Notes under the pieces: generated by a model | Database searches by the model: none | What the model saw: the letters and a program-made list of their open reading frames with translations, nothing else | Told to the model about the DNA's origin: nothing | Shown: positions 23,046 through 35,144 of the stretch, in pieces | Numbering within the stretch: the first letter of the stretch is position 1 | Layout of the letters: the number at the start of each line of letters is the position of its first letter | DNA from: Marisa cornuarietis | Lineage: Eukaryota; Mollusca; Gastropoda; Architaenioglossa; Ampullariidae | Assembly (NCBI GenBank): GCA_004794655.1 | Contig: SMMW01000576.1 | Span: 1,873,501-1,937,500 of the forward strand | Length of the DNA stretch: 64,000 nucleotides | Direction of reading: 5' to 3' | Program-made: the position numbers and the translations under genes

Positions 23046-25920
23046 AGTAAATTAAATCCAAGACAGAGAGGTCTTCGTTCTTGTTTCTCTGTTCCTACAA
23101 GAATATTTCCACCGCTTCATACGGTCGATCGATTGCCTCCACTCGGTTGTCCCTGGCGACAGATCAACCCTTGCTTCCATGTAGCTTCTTTTTGTCCGAG
23201 TACACCATGGCAGTGCGTTTGTTCTGACCTTCTGTCCACTCAGTCACGCTGAGGATGGCAGAATATTGTTTGTGGACATGTCAGCCGGGCAGTGCATCTG
23301 CAGAGATTACTACCTCCCAGGTCAAGAGTTTGTCTGCCACGAAAAACAGTTGTAGCAGAAAATAAGCTGTCCAGCGTAAACACTCCTTCTTCGATTGCTC
23401 AGAATTACCGAGGCTGAAAAAAACTGTTGGGGGGAAAAAGGATGGAAAGAAAGAATGAAACAATAAATTTTTAAAAAGAAAAAAAAGAGACGACAAGGAA
23501 TGAAAGAAAACTGACTAACGATTATAAAACAACTCCTGCTTCGACATCAAAAACACCAACGTTATTCAGCTATGACGACTGTTGCCAAAAATCTTTTCCC
23601 TTGTAATTAGACAGTGAGTTGTAAGTGATGCAACACCTTGTTGAAAAGTGCTGGGCAAAAATCGTGCACAGGAATCTCCCATAATTTACCTCATGCCAGT
23701 CAGTCCCCAGAATACTCATGACTAGTTTCAAGGTAAAGTCGTTACCTACAGCTTTCTCGCTGCAGGCTTTTGATTTTCCCAACAGGGTTTCGGCCAAACG
23801 GTTTGGCGTAAGCCCCCTGTGACGTAACTTCATGTCAGGATTCTTTCCCCTCTTGGTCACGTGACGAACCCTGACGCCTACCACGTCACCTACCACACGG
23901 AGAATTTTCTAGATTACAGACTAGAAGCTTTCTTGTTTTTGTGACGCGGAATGAATTCTTTTGGCAAGACGTAATGCAGGATAACAGTTTTAAGTAAAAT
24001 ACACTCTCTAGATTTTAGGCAAGCCTTCTAACGTATTGAAGAAAACAGTTTAAAGTGGTCGTCGTGACAGATTTCTCCACTTAAGCAGCAATTCTCGTGT
24101 TTTTTCACACTTTCTGCACCTCTTAACGAGAGGTAGAGAGACTCCTTCTAATGCTTGCGGCGAGAAGAGAAACGCATTAAGAATTTTTAACTGTTAATGA
24201 CATCATCTGCCCGCTATGGCCAAGTGTTGCTGTCCGACAATTTTTTTCATTTGCTTTGTTCTTTTTTTAAAGTATTTTTGTGTAATTATTGTGTTCTTTG
24301 CTCTTCTGCTTCGGGTGACAATGCATACACAAGCGATGCTAAGACTTTAAAAAGACGAATCGTTGGCAAAAGACTGCAAAATATCTTTAAATGCTGCAGT
24401 GATTGCAATACTGACACAGATATGGTGACAAATGATTGACGATGATAATAATGATCAACGCAACGATGATTATGGCGATGAGTGGATGACATTTCTGGCG
24501 CATGGCGGACAGCTGAGATTTCTCTCACGAAAATGATCATTAAAGGGTGCATGAATTGCCTGTAAAATGGTAAACAAAAAACACAAATATTCAAAAGATG
24601 GTAGAGCCAAACAGTAGGTGAACAAACAAACGACCAAAGACCCACATACGCTGCTCCGATCTTAAGGATAATCCCACACCCTCCACCACCACAATCACCG
24701 CTGACATCTGGTGAAGCCTGTGTGGTACATGAGTGATACCTAACAAGACCAGCCGCAGATCATCATCAGAGAAACTTATTTTCCCATGCGCGTACATTAA
24801 AAGCACAACAAGACGGCCCACCCTTCTTAAAAGCACATTTGAGTTGGGACGTCAACACGAGCTGTGAAGTTCTCTCCTCTTCTTCCCCGGTTTTCTGTGA
24901 TTTTCGTTCATTTCGCGAGGTTTGCAGTGCTAGAAAATGCCGTTCAGCCTGTTTCACATTTACACCACACACACACCGCGCCAGGTGCGGGACCACTACA
25001 TGATCCTCTTAACGAAGACACACGCGTGCGCCAGCTCTGGACCTTTTTCGCATTCGTTGCATACCCGCAATCTTTTTTCCCTTAATACAACTGCACCAAA
25101 AGGGATTGTTAAGTGTCTTTATCCTCCATTCTTTTCCCACAAAGAGGACAAGGAGTGCTTGGAAAGCCGATTGCAAGGACATTCCGCCTGCCGTAGAGGA
25201 TTCAACCAGTGAACTAAGTGCCTGGCGTCGAGGCAATTTTCGAATGCAAATCGTGGGCCGAAGAGGACACCGTTCCTAGAGAGTAAAGACGAAATTATAC
25301 AGATTCAACTCTTAGCTTGCAAAAACCCACCCCTGAACAACTTATTAGGAAAATCACATTATACTACTGAAGAACCAAACTTAACAAAAGAAATATAAAT
25401 AAATAACAATAAAGGTGAATTACTAAATTCTTGAGAAAAAGAAGACTATTTCAAAAAACGTTCCTTCGAATACTCCTTTTCAAAAGTCGTTTACAAACCA
25501 CAAAACAACAAAAGACACATGGTATCTACAATGTGTTTTGTTATACGTAAGTAAAAATATTATCAGATCTGCTGATAAGAGTTCGTAAGCAAGAGAAGAT
25601 CACGATAGCGATATAAAAGAGCTATGTGGGTAACATGGCAGCTTGTATATATTAACCGAGATTATAACGAGTTTTTATACGAGAATAATTCTGCGTGACG
25701 ACAAGCGATACAGTTATTGTTGGTGTTGGACAGCACCGATCGATGCTATTCCAAAACTCGATTTTATTAGTGGCAGTGCGAACTCCACACAGCTTCATTT
25801 CCAGTCTTTTCATCGAGTCTCTCGATTCAATAGTCACTGATGCCGCAGAAGCATCTAATAAAGATTGCAAACGTGGGACGACCTTAACACCAAGGAGGCA
25901 AAGAGGCTTGGGAGTAGCTG
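23046..25920. other. Unannotated region
   Basis: No gene or repeat family is recognised. A TCACGTGA palindrome occurs at 23857-23864. The 119-codon minus-strand frame at 24286-24645 and its neighbours contain hydrophobic stretches but no motif I can assign. The stretch at 25250-25640 is strongly AT-rich. Confidence 0.5.
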
Positions 25921-25935
25921 GTGTGTGTGTGAGAG

Positions 25936-25978
<43 letters not shown>

Positions 25979-26075
25979 AAAAATGTGTATATATATGTGT
26001 GTGTGTGTGTGTGAGAGAGAGAGAGTGAGAGAGAGAAGAGAGAGTGTGTGTATGCGTGTGAGAGAGAGAGAGGGA
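25921..26075. repeat. Compound (GT)n-(GA)n microsatellite
   Basis: Alternating blocks of GT and GA repeats with a short TATATA stretch span about 150 bp. Purine-rich GA blocks recur at least four times. Confidence 0.95.
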
Positions 26076-27002
26076 GACGGAGGATGGTTGGGTGGACCTC
26101 CTACTCCATTAAGCTCTCCTCGCCATTTGGGATTATTCTGTGATCAAGAGTGAAGGTATTTTATAAATGAAATGTTTTCAACAACTACTCTTGTAGCAAA
26201 AACATGCAACACAACACCTCAAAAACAGATTGTTTTCCTTCTGTTAGGGTATGAGCGATCAATGTAAGTTTAGGCTGTAGGGTGCGGTGTAGAGGGTGGG
26301 TGGGAGGCAGGCTCGCCCGTTTCACGTCATCAACGTGAGTCTGGCGCTCTTACGGTTTGCAGGTTTTATCACCTGCCATCTGCACGTCAGATTAGCGTCA
26401 ATGGTCCGCTGCCTTTCGTCAGCTCTACGTCAGACTTTGTCCCACAGCAAACAAGTGGGTAGCGGGGCGCTGAAGCAGCTGCCGGCTTTCCCTCCCAATC
26501 GCGTCAGCACCCCTACAGCGACGACAACAGCTTGTTTGACAGACTTCTATACAGTGTACGCCTTCGTAAAGCTGCGTGCGTTTTCTCTTATCTGTCTTCT
26601 TCTCGGAAGAAAATGATTTAGGACGGTATTTTTTTTAGTTTTAAATCAAACGAACGTCGAATTAGTGAGACTTTCGAAGTCTACACAACACTCTTCTAAC
26701 TTGCCTCCGTCTTAAAAAAACAAACAAAAAAACAAACATGATAACCAGCTCTAATTCGTTCACCAATGTTATTATGTTTGGTGCACATTACACATTACGT
26801 CCTTAAGGTCTGTATTGTTAATAACATCACGAAGTCCTTTCCTCAAGGTACGATGAAGAGAAACAAATGTTTTCCTTGTTCTTCTTCCTAATCCCGAAGT
26901 CTGTCCCCTCCCTTGATAACGTGATAGCTTTCGTGAAACTCCCCCCCCCCTACTGTTTAGTGCAGTGATATGCTCTGACAGAAGGGAAAAAATAAGTCTG
27001 GG
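26076..27002. other. Unannotated region
   Basis: No gene is recognised. A C10 tract lies at about 26940-26950 and an A/AAC-rich run at 26713-26738. The 106-codon plus-strand frame at 26296-26616 has no recognisable domain. Confidence 0.5.
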
Positions 27003-27125
27003 TCTCACAGTGTCCTACTTATAGACTCGTAGATTTCCTGCTTATAGGTTTCCTACTTATATATCTATATTCCCTATTTACAGACTCTCTACTTATTTAT
27101 TCCAAACTTATAGACTTCCAATAAA
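27003..27125. repeat. Degenerate minisatellite, unit about 17-22 bp
   Basis: Units of TTTCCTACTTATAGACT type recur about six times between 27013 and 27122 with substitutions (CTGCTTATAGG, CCTATTTACAGACT, CAAACTTATAGACT). Confidence 0.75.
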
Positions 27126-27770
27126 AAAATACAAACGCTTTCACTTTGTTCGAGACTGATTCGACCTAGAAGGCAGACTAGATAAAGTCCTTCAGGAAAA
27201 TAGCTTTCCGATTCGACGAATTTGATAAGTCTAATGCGATAGGGGGTGAGACTACTTTAGAAAAAATAATAATTGACAAGACTAACTTTTTGAAAAACAT
27301 ACATGTCGGTGTTCTGCTCTAGCGATCATTAACAGAATGTTTGTTTTGGTCAAAACAAGTTTGCTACAAGACATCGATTTGCCTGGTGCTGATAAAAAAC
27401 CAACCTCGCTTCGGGTTTATCGCTCATAAAATGGTTCAATTGTTGAGCCGAATGGTGGCGCTGTTTCCTTACCACTTTATTGGCGCTGCCAATACATGTC
27501 CATGCAGCACTGGCTTCACGACAGCCAAACTTTCTCAACTACAATATCGCCAGTTGTTTTTTTTGTTTTTTGTTTTTTTTTTTGCATTCACTGCTGCTTC
27601 TGTTAAAGCTCAAAATGTATCCGCTTTGTTAATGACAACAGCACGTTACAAAATGACATGCTGTTGGACATGGTTTTAGACTACATGGGATTTAAGTTTA
27701 CTTGCTTTTACTTTTCATTAATACAGTTACTACACTTTCTCCCTAACAAAGTTCAATTACTGTTTTATGT
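27126..27770. other. Unannotated region
   Basis: I see no supportable gene. A T-rich run at about 27555-27583 is the only conspicuous feature. Confidence 0.5.
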
Positions 27771-27774
27771 AAAA

Positions 27775-28060
27775 GAAGTGGATTACCGAGTGGTTAAAGC
27801 GCTGGCGTCCGAACTTTGACGCAAGCAGGTTCGATACCTGTGTTATGCAGTGACTTTCTCACCCATCCCCCAGTCGACCCAGCTGTCGGGAATTACAGAA
27901 AGTTGGGGAAAAGTATGGCAACGAGAGAGAGAGGAGATGCGCATCGCCCTCACAAAAAATCCTGACCCAGAGAAAAGAGAAGTCTCGAACACCTCACAGC
28001 TCACTCCACAATGGGCAACGCACAGAGTTTATAGGGAAGATATTTACCCCTTTATCTTCT
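27775..28060 (+). mobile_element. SINE family A, copy 1 (tRNA-derived)
   Basis: The head has an A-box ACCGAGTGGTTAAAGCGC and a near-perfect B-box GGTTCGATACC at 27828-27838, spaced as in a tRNA. The body has CCCCAGTCGACCCAGCTGTC, then CAACGAGAGAGAGAGGAGAT, then CGAACACCTCAC. The same order is seen in the copies at 53145-53425 (minus strand) and 54528-54750. It lacks a tRNA acceptor stem and 3' half, so it is a SINE and not a tRNA gene. The well-kept B-box suggests this is the least decayed head of the three. No clear target-site duplication was found. Confidence 0.82.
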
Positions 28061-28610
28061 ATGCAGCATCTTCTTAGTCGAAATTAAGACCTTACAATGA
28101 CTCCCTTGACACATTTCCTTATCTAGTAAATGCACGATGTGTGGTTTGCCTCTTCCTAAACAAAACACAAGTCAACAAGCGTAATCTGGTTTTTCCGGAC
28201 TCCAGTATTTTGCACTCAGCGGCAGGTCACTCTGCTATCAGCTGTGTCTTGTTTTTTTCTACCCCCCCCCCACTCGCCTCCCCCCGCTCCAGCGTAATTG
28301 CTCCAAACCCCCCTTTTCACCAACAGGCTGTCTGTCCGCAAGAGGGACACGACCTCCACACACGGGGCGGACACGCTGACGTCAAGCACGTGACGCACGC
28401 TTGGTGCCACTTGCGTTTTCGCCAAGGTCAAGGTCGCGGGGTGCTTTGACGCAGTTTGTCTGGAGCGCCGTCGTCGACGAGGGAGCGGAAGGACCCGAGA
28501 ATGCAAATACTGTGTTATCGGCTCTCTCATCTGCAGCCAGTACTTATGGCAGCTTTGGGCAGAGGCGATGTTGACGAGAATGAGGAAGACGAAGACAATC
28601 GGTTCTTTAT
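28061..28610. other. Unannotated region
   Basis: No gene is recognised. It contains a C-tract at about 28263-28272 and a TGACGTCA palindrome at 28377-28384 beside CACGTGACG. The sequence is CpG-rich from about 28260 to 28500, with frames open on both strands. Confidence 0.45.
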
Positions 28611-28638
28611 TCTCTCTCTCTCTATATATATATATATA
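28611..28638. repeat. (CT)n-(TA)n microsatellite
   Basis: A CT run passes into about nine TA units. Confidence 0.9.
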
Positions 28639-28807
28639 AGACACTGTTTTCATCAGCTGACTAGCATAACTGGTTTGCTTAAAACACTCAAATTTTGTTA
28701 CAACTTTTCGTACCCGTTGTCCAGCACAATAAAGAATTTGCTCTCTCTCATTCTCTCAATTTCAGGTATGAAGGTCGTACTGCCTTAACATTGCGCATAA
28801 ACGGCTT
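28639..28807. other. Unannotated region
   Basis: Nothing recognised apart from T-rich sequence between two simple repeats. Confidence 0.5.
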
Positions 28808-28846
28808 AAAAACAAACAAACAAACAAACAAACAAACAAACAAAAC
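28808..28846. repeat. (AAAC)n tetranucleotide microsatellite, about 9 units
   Basis: A near-perfect AAAC run. It reads as repeated Asn-Lys-Gln-Thr in any frame crossing it. Confidence 0.95.
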
Positions 28847-29185
28847 AATCATCGTCAAAACACTGTACAGCTGTCACGACTTCTGGTGGCTGTGTGCCAG
28901 GTTTTCAAATATATTTAATGCTATTCCCTCACATGCTTTGTCTGTCAGCCTTTGGAAAAATAGGCTTTCTTCTCTTTTCTCTTCGCTTCTCATCTTGCTT
29001 CCTGATGTTCTCTTCCCTCTCTACCTCCTCCCCTCTCTTGCTCACATCAATAACATTAGTCCCGAGCTCTGTCTAGTTTTTACGAGCCATAGCTGCTATG
29101 AAGTCCCTTGATGTGGCTGCCCTCAGCCCTCAAAGCTCCTTCGCCAACTCCCGTACTCTGACGTCACTAGCGCACACGCCCTTGT
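28847..29185. other. Unannotated region
   Basis: No gene is supported. The plus-strand peptide at about 28895-28975 (IFNAIPSHALSVSLWKNRL) faintly resembles the C-terminal tail of LINE reverse-transcriptase proteins. That is too little to call. A TGACGTCA palindrome lies at 29159-29166. Confidence 0.4.
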
Positions 29186-29189
29186 CCTG

Positions 29190-29680
29190 TCAGCGTGCAT
29201 TTATACTAAAGGAAAACACATATTTACAGTGGGTTTATCATGCGTGTACACATGATTATCAAGCGTTCATCGTGTTAAAACACACATACTATCAAGTGTT
29301 TATCACGGTTAAAGTAATATTGCGTGTTTATCATGTCGTTTACATGTTTTTCGTGCATAAAAACGCGTTTATTTTGCGTGAATCATTTATGTGTTTATCG
29401 TCAACAAAATACGTTTATTTTGCGTTTATCACGGGTAAAACTGTGCTTATTACATGCTTATCACGTGTACACGTACGTTTATTTCGTGCAAACACACGTT
29501 TATAACGAGTTTACCATGTAGGAACAGACTTTTATCATTCGTCCATCGTGTGCAATACGCGCTTATCCCTTTTTCTCTCCTTTGTAAACGGGTTTATTAT
29601 GTAGAAATCACGACATTTGGAACAGAGTTCAAGTGCGGTCTAGCGTTTACATAAAATCCTCTTTGTTTACCTGTTTAAAC
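29190..29680. repeat. Degenerate minisatellite of GTTTATCACG-type units, about 490 bp
   Basis: Units centred on (C)GTTTATCA(C/T)G(C/T)GTAAA recur about every 22-28 bp, twenty or so times, with heavy divergence (GGGTTTATCATGCGTGT, GTGTTTATCACGGTTAAA, GCGTTTATCACGGGTAAAA, GTTTATAACGAGTTTACC). Frames through it translate as Tyr/His/Val-rich peptides (AFIVLKHTYYQVFITVK type), which reflect the repeat and not a protein. Similar motifs occur at 14790-15065. Confidence 0.82.
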
Positions 29681-30239
29681 GTAGGATCTCTCTGCCTTTT
29701 AATACTTTTCCTCCCGGAGGAACAGTATAGCATTACAAGAAGGATAAAAGTGATATCGAAAATCGCCAAATCAGGCTGCTAAATTACAAGCGTGGAAGGA
29801 GCACATTACTCTGTTGATCGTACACTCGGCAATGTCGCCCGAGGGTCGGCTCGATATGGCGGGTGAAACTCGCAGCAAAACGAGGTCTGCTCTGCCTCAG
29901 CCATTTCTAGGAGGCGCCACAAAATGCGACCGTCAGACCGGTTGGCGCATCACGTGCAATCATTCCCTGGTCTGTGGATGCCAAACTTAGATTCAGTGGC
30001 CTCTGAGGAACTACATTGTGACACGCTGTCTCGCATCCCAAAGGCTGGGCGGTGAAACAAGAAATAATGCTATAGTCTACTCCTTTCAGAAAAAAACATT
30101 ATATATATATATCACTATATGTACTACTGTTACAGCCTAATACTAAATTGCATACACATTTGGAAAGTTACGATTAAAAACCTCTGGGAACGCAGATTTG
30201 TTTTATCATTGGCTTCACTGTTTTACGCCTTCACTGACG

Positions 30240-30242
<3 letters not shown>
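29681..30242. other. Unannotated region
   Basis: No gene is recognised. A (TA)n run of about 12 bp lies near 30101-30113. Confidence 0.5.

Positions 30243-30279
<37 letters not shown>
30243..30279. repeat. (CA)n microsatellite
   Basis: About 17 CA units follow a short CG alternation. Confidence 0.95.
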
Positions 30280-30283
<4 letters not shown>

Positions 30284-31220
30284 TTATCTCTCTTTCTCTT
30301 TGTTGCTGGCTTTCTTGCCTATTGTCGGTGTAGATACTCGTAAGCCTATTGTGATTTTTGTCGGTTTAAGGCTTTTCCTATCAGGAAATTGTCTCATGCC
30401 TCGTGGTGTTCTGACATTTTAATACCCACACATCTGTGTTCCCATGCTCTTATTTTGTTTTTTCAACGGATGCAGAAAGTCAGACACTAGCGCCCTTTCT
30501 AAACAGACGCCCACCAGTTACCAGTAAACAATACGCCGGTTGGAGAAGGACGTCGAAAGACGGTGACCAATGGAGCAGCAGCAGCTCGTTGTCTCGATGC
30601 TTCCAAACACTGACGAGAGGCGCCTTTCGCTGATTAAATGCTGATATTCAGACAAAGGGTAGAGACAATGGAGTCTTAAAGGCTTACACCGATGCAAAAT
30701 TATTTCAAAGGACCGGGTTAAGTTTATTACGAGATACTGATTTACCAAACTGAGCGAATATCACTGTTTCGTTCACAACATTTTTTCTGTGAGATCATAA
30801 ATGCAGGCGCACTGTTATGTTAATCTTTTATTGCTTTTATTGCTTGCATGTAGTTATGTCACAAGATAAAGTATAGGTCAATCAGCGCGTTCTTCTCTCC
30901 CCGCCCCAGACATCTCACATATCTGCTCCTACTCCTCAACTAAAAAAATCTATAAAAACAAACCCCGACACCTTTATGTGACAAACTAATGACAGTTCTA
31001 GAACTTTTGAGTTAAAATGTCATGTTTAAGGCGGGTTAACCTTTAATTAAAGCAGCTTTGTGTATTGAACGTTTTGTCACAATAATTTTTCTTGCCACTT
31101 TTTCACGACAGTCGCGCAAAAGGGGCGGCAGCTGGTTAAAGTGTTCGGTCTCTTAAGAGCAGATGCTGTCAGGTGACGCAATAACACAGAAAAGAAAGAA
31201 AAATCCTTCTGAAAGTGCAT
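30280..31220. other. Unannotated region
   Basis: I see no supportable gene. A sequence near 31128-31155 (GGCAGCTGGTTAAAGTGTTC) faintly resembles a tRNA/SINE A-box but has no matching B-box. Confidence 0.45.
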
Positions 31221-31221
31221 T

Positions 31222-31239
31222 TTGTGTGTGTGTCTGTGC

Positions 31240-31287
<48 letters not shown>

Positions 31288-31288
31288 T
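31222..31288. repeat. Compound (GT)n-(GA)n microsatellite
   Basis: About 24 GT units with a few substitutions are followed directly by about eight GA units. Confidence 0.95.
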
Positions 31289-34200
31289 CGATCATTCTAT
31301 CGACTCAAAAAGTCGCAAATGCGCCAAAGCGAGAGGGAAAAACGATATTTATTCTGATGGAGGTGGTGGTGGGGGGGGACTTTCAGACGTCAGCGTGGGG
31401 TAGATTTATGTGCTCGGCCCTAGTGTTTCCTCCCACAATATCGACGTCACACAAATTGCCAGACAGGAAGCTGTGTGGCAGCTACAGGTAACCATCATCC
31501 AACAAAGGTCAAAGGACATGTTTCCTCGTTTACCGTTAAAAATAAAAGGGCGATGACACAGGAGATAATTATCTCCCCGTAAACTCGGCGAAGCTGAAAA
31601 ACTGTTTGTCATCCTATGAGTTTAACTGCCATGAAACAAGCACACATCTTAATAATGCTATTAATAGACCGAATTACTCTTTGATCAATGATCATGAGAC
31701 AAATGCCGCTATTTACTGATGAGGTGACTTTAAAAAATCCACCCACCCACAGAGTAAATATACTTGTTCATGGGTTGGGATGGTCAGGATTAAACGACCT
31801 AAGTAATTAACAGCCTCATTAAAAATGTACTGGCGACATGCAACAATGCTTTAGCACTAAGTATTATAAGGCATGTGATTACTTAAGAAGAACTATATGT
31901 AAGTCTCAGAACGTGGGATGCTCAGGAAATGTGACAGCACTAAGGTCATTTCCCAGGAAGTCAGTCACCCAGGCGACGATACCTGATGATATTATAACAG
32001 GCGGGGGTGGGGGATAGGCGCATCCCGTGGTAATGTAATAGCATGCTGAGCGAAACGAGTCTTCTAGTGATTCAGCGCCGCCTCGTGTTATCCATCTAAT
32101 CTGCAAGTCCTGTCGAACCTAAAGACACATTATGACACAGTCGAGGTGGTTGGTAACCAGATTTGTGTAGCTCAACGTGTGTGCTCGCCAGGGGTGCACA
32201 TTAACTGGCCCCCCTCCCCAGGTACTATCACGTCTGTATAAAGCCTGGCGCGGCTTGTTAGTGAATTAAAGCCTGGACGGGAATTTCAGAATTAAGGACA
32301 ACAGGTGCTCTCTTCTGGAGTAGTACTGTGGTGAAAGAGCAAAAACAACGTGACCTCTCCTTCACACTCCCCTCCCCCCCCCCCGCCCGATGATTCAAGG
32401 CCAGCAGTAACTGCGTCAAGTACCTGACCTGTCGATATGCACGAGCTTTTTTACACGAGGACATCGGTGCACAAAGGTGCATTTCACTGGGGGTCGCAAA
32501 CTTTCACGTTTTCCGCAAGTGAGAGAGAGAGAGAGAGACCGGCAGCTGAATATCGAGTTGTATTGTAGATTAATCATAGCCGTATATTATTATTTGGAAC
32601 ATTTGTCAATACATTATGCTTGAATTGACATGTCAGCTGTGCTTAAGAACAAGAACATGGAAGAGAAGAAGAAGAAAACCACGAAATATAAAATAGAACA
32701 AAAAAAGACGTTTAAGGAAAAAAACCAACTAAACCAAAGGTCATTATTTAAAGGGTCATCAAATAAGCTCACTGCAGAACTAAGCCCTTCGTAAAGGCGA
32801 CTCGCAATACACGCATGTTCAAACTAAGTAAATAGGAAATAAAACATTTCATGGTTGTAAAAGGAGACGACCAGTAGTCGTTTATTGCTTCGCCAGAGCC
32901 CAATGAATTCAAGCACCTGAACAAGACCGGGGTCCCCGTTCACTGAAGTTTTAACAAGAACAGGTGAGTAATGTCTACAGGACATATTTATGGAGCCTCT
33001 GAGGCAAGAGTTGAAACCATATACTGCGAACAACACGGGGGGTCTCCAAACCAAGATCTTGATCCAAGTCATGCAGCTGACCTTCCATTAAGCTTGCCCT
33101 GAGAACAGGCCGGTGTCTCTTCCTCCCCCCCCCCAAACACTGTCGTCCTTGCAGCCAATGGACCAACACCCCGTCAGGTCCTTCAGGTCCTGGTATCGAA
33201 GACATACTCAACATATTCAAAAAGACTAGTAGCGATAACACGGGTACTTTTTATAGTTGGTGAGGTGAAGCTGATGTAATATAATGTTGGGCCTTTTCAA
33301 GAAGAAAGCAGGTCCTTCGTTCTAGTCCCAACAATACCCGCCATAGTCGTAGTGTCATGCCGGCGGAAGCGCAGGTTCACAATCAGTATGATCAACTGCT
33401 TCCGAGATTGTCTCGTTTTTTTTAACTTCTCTCTTCGCGACAGGTAACCACGTGAATCCTACTGGCTTATCATACGACACCATGAACAAACAGACGACTG
33501 CTGGAATAACTGGAAAACCCGCGCCTGATGGCCGCCTTGACACAAATAACCCGAGAGACTATAAACGGATGTCGTGCGTTATTTTAGCTGAGAATTAAGC
33601 ACTCAGATGGAAAAAAAAACCGAAAAAACAAGAAGGCAGCAGTTACCTGCAGATAACAGTCGCACCACACGTGACACTTCACACACACTGGTAGAGGAGG
33701 GAGGGCACTGATGCAGCCTGCAAGTGCTTGTTGAAACACCTTCGCGATTCGCAAAGTGATCGCGGATACCGTCGAGCGGACTGGCTGTCAAACGTTTATC
33801 AGGGGAATGATCTAACAAATAGCTCCTTCTAGCGTTTTAAAAAATAAAAAAACAGCAACAAAAACCATCGATAACTCCTAGCTGTTATTTTCTTCCGACA
33901 GTTATCTCCCATCGTAACGAAAAGGCATGTTTCTCACCTTACTAAATCATTAAAAGTAAAGATAAAATTTAAATAACGACTTTAGTATTAGTCTATAAAC
34001 TATCTTAGTGAATGTAATTTGAAAATAAGGTAGAAAATGAAAACAGACATTAAAATTTATATCGTAATGCTGTGAATGACCTTCAGACAAACCTGCTTAC
34101 CAGGTAACACAAACTTGACGAAGTTGTCCGACTCCTCCAGGCTGAATGTCAGTTAAAGTCTTTACACACCATGACAACTCATAGTTTGTTGTTCTCTTTT

Positions 34201-35070
34201 AGAGAAAACGAAGAAAGAGCAGGTAGGTTTCCCACAAAAAGCGCAGAAGATCTATAACGGGTATAAGTCTTTTCTCCACCCGAACTTCCTGCTTTGCAAG
34301 GAAATAGGTTTCCAAGCCAGGCGTAATCCGTTTGGAGCTCGTTACGTGCAGCATCAAACCCAGCTGAGTTATATCCCAAAGCTTTCGTGAAATACTTTAC
34401 CTTCTTTCTGGTCGACCATTAAGGGGAAGCGACGCCGAAAAAAAAAAATCAATCTACTAAGAGGGGATTTTGCGTGGAGCTCAGCCCCCTGTGCTATTAT
34501 CGACGTGAGAAAACATTTCTCCCGGTGGCGCGAAGTTTGCACTTGGGGTTCGCGGAGGGGTAGTGGGAGGATGTGGGGAAGAGGTACAGGGTTGTAGACC
34601 ACTAGGGCTGCCCAAGCGCAAACATAGGGTTGCCAAGGTGTTGGTTGCCTCAGGTGCACTTTAGTTTAACAAATGCAACACAAGCTCACGCGCGGCCTAA
34701 CAAGCCAACAATGTTGACGGTGGTGAAAATTCACTTCCAGGCAAACTCTTTGACGCAGCTTCGATACATATGGCCAGAAAAGTTTAGATACATTGTCTCT
34801 CCTGGTCTTCAAGTCGAAGACGAGGTCTGAACGAGAGTTAAAACTGAAGAATTGCAAAGAAAGTCAAGAAAACGCCAACAGAACGGCAACGGCGTGCACG
34901 TACAAACGCTGTGAACAACTGCTTGTGGGGTTTTCTCTCTTTCTACTTGGATCTGTGGTTGCAGAAGAATGTGGCCAACGGCGGACCCCAGTAGTCGCGC
35001 GCGCGTTTCCACGTCAGTGCTTCGGGGAAACTGGTCGATGGACTTGTGCAGCCAGACGCGAGCCGGTGAT
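31289..35070. other. Unannotated region
   Basis: No gene is recognised in this long stretch. Minor elements are a (GA)n run at 32521-32538, C-tracts at about 32375-32388 and 33125-33134, and an A-rich tract at about 32650-32720. At 34793-35161 a 122-codon frame has a hydrophobic segment followed by Cys residues. A 34 bp tandem duplication inside it shifts the reading frame, so it does not look like a conserved protein. Confidence 0.45.
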
Positions 35071-35076
35071 TGCCGC

Positions 35077-35144
35077 ACAAACACGCCGTCCACTTCAACG
35101 ACGACAGTCCACAAACACGCCGTCCACTTCAACGACGACAGTCC
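35077..35144. repeat. 34 bp tandem duplication, two near-perfect copies
   Basis: The unit ACAAACACGCCGTCCACTTC followed by AACGACGACAGTCC is present twice in immediate succession. Because 34 is not a multiple of three, the two copies translate differently, which argues against coding use. The near identity indicates a recent duplication. Confidence 0.92.

Noticed and set aside
27775..27850. tRNA gene
   Set aside because: The A- and B-boxes are present, but there is no acceptor stem or 3' half and the body matches two other copies, so it is a SINE head. The same reasoning applies at 37458, 53428 and 62770.
28895..28975. LINE C-terminal fragment (IFNAIPSHALSVSLWKNRL)
   Set aside because: The resemblance to reverse-transcriptase tails is limited to a few residues and no upstream or 3' tail sequence supports it.
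29190..29680. Tyr/Val/His-rich repetitive protein
   Set aside because: All three frames of the minisatellite give similar repetitive peptides with stops. It is repeat DNA and not a protein gene.
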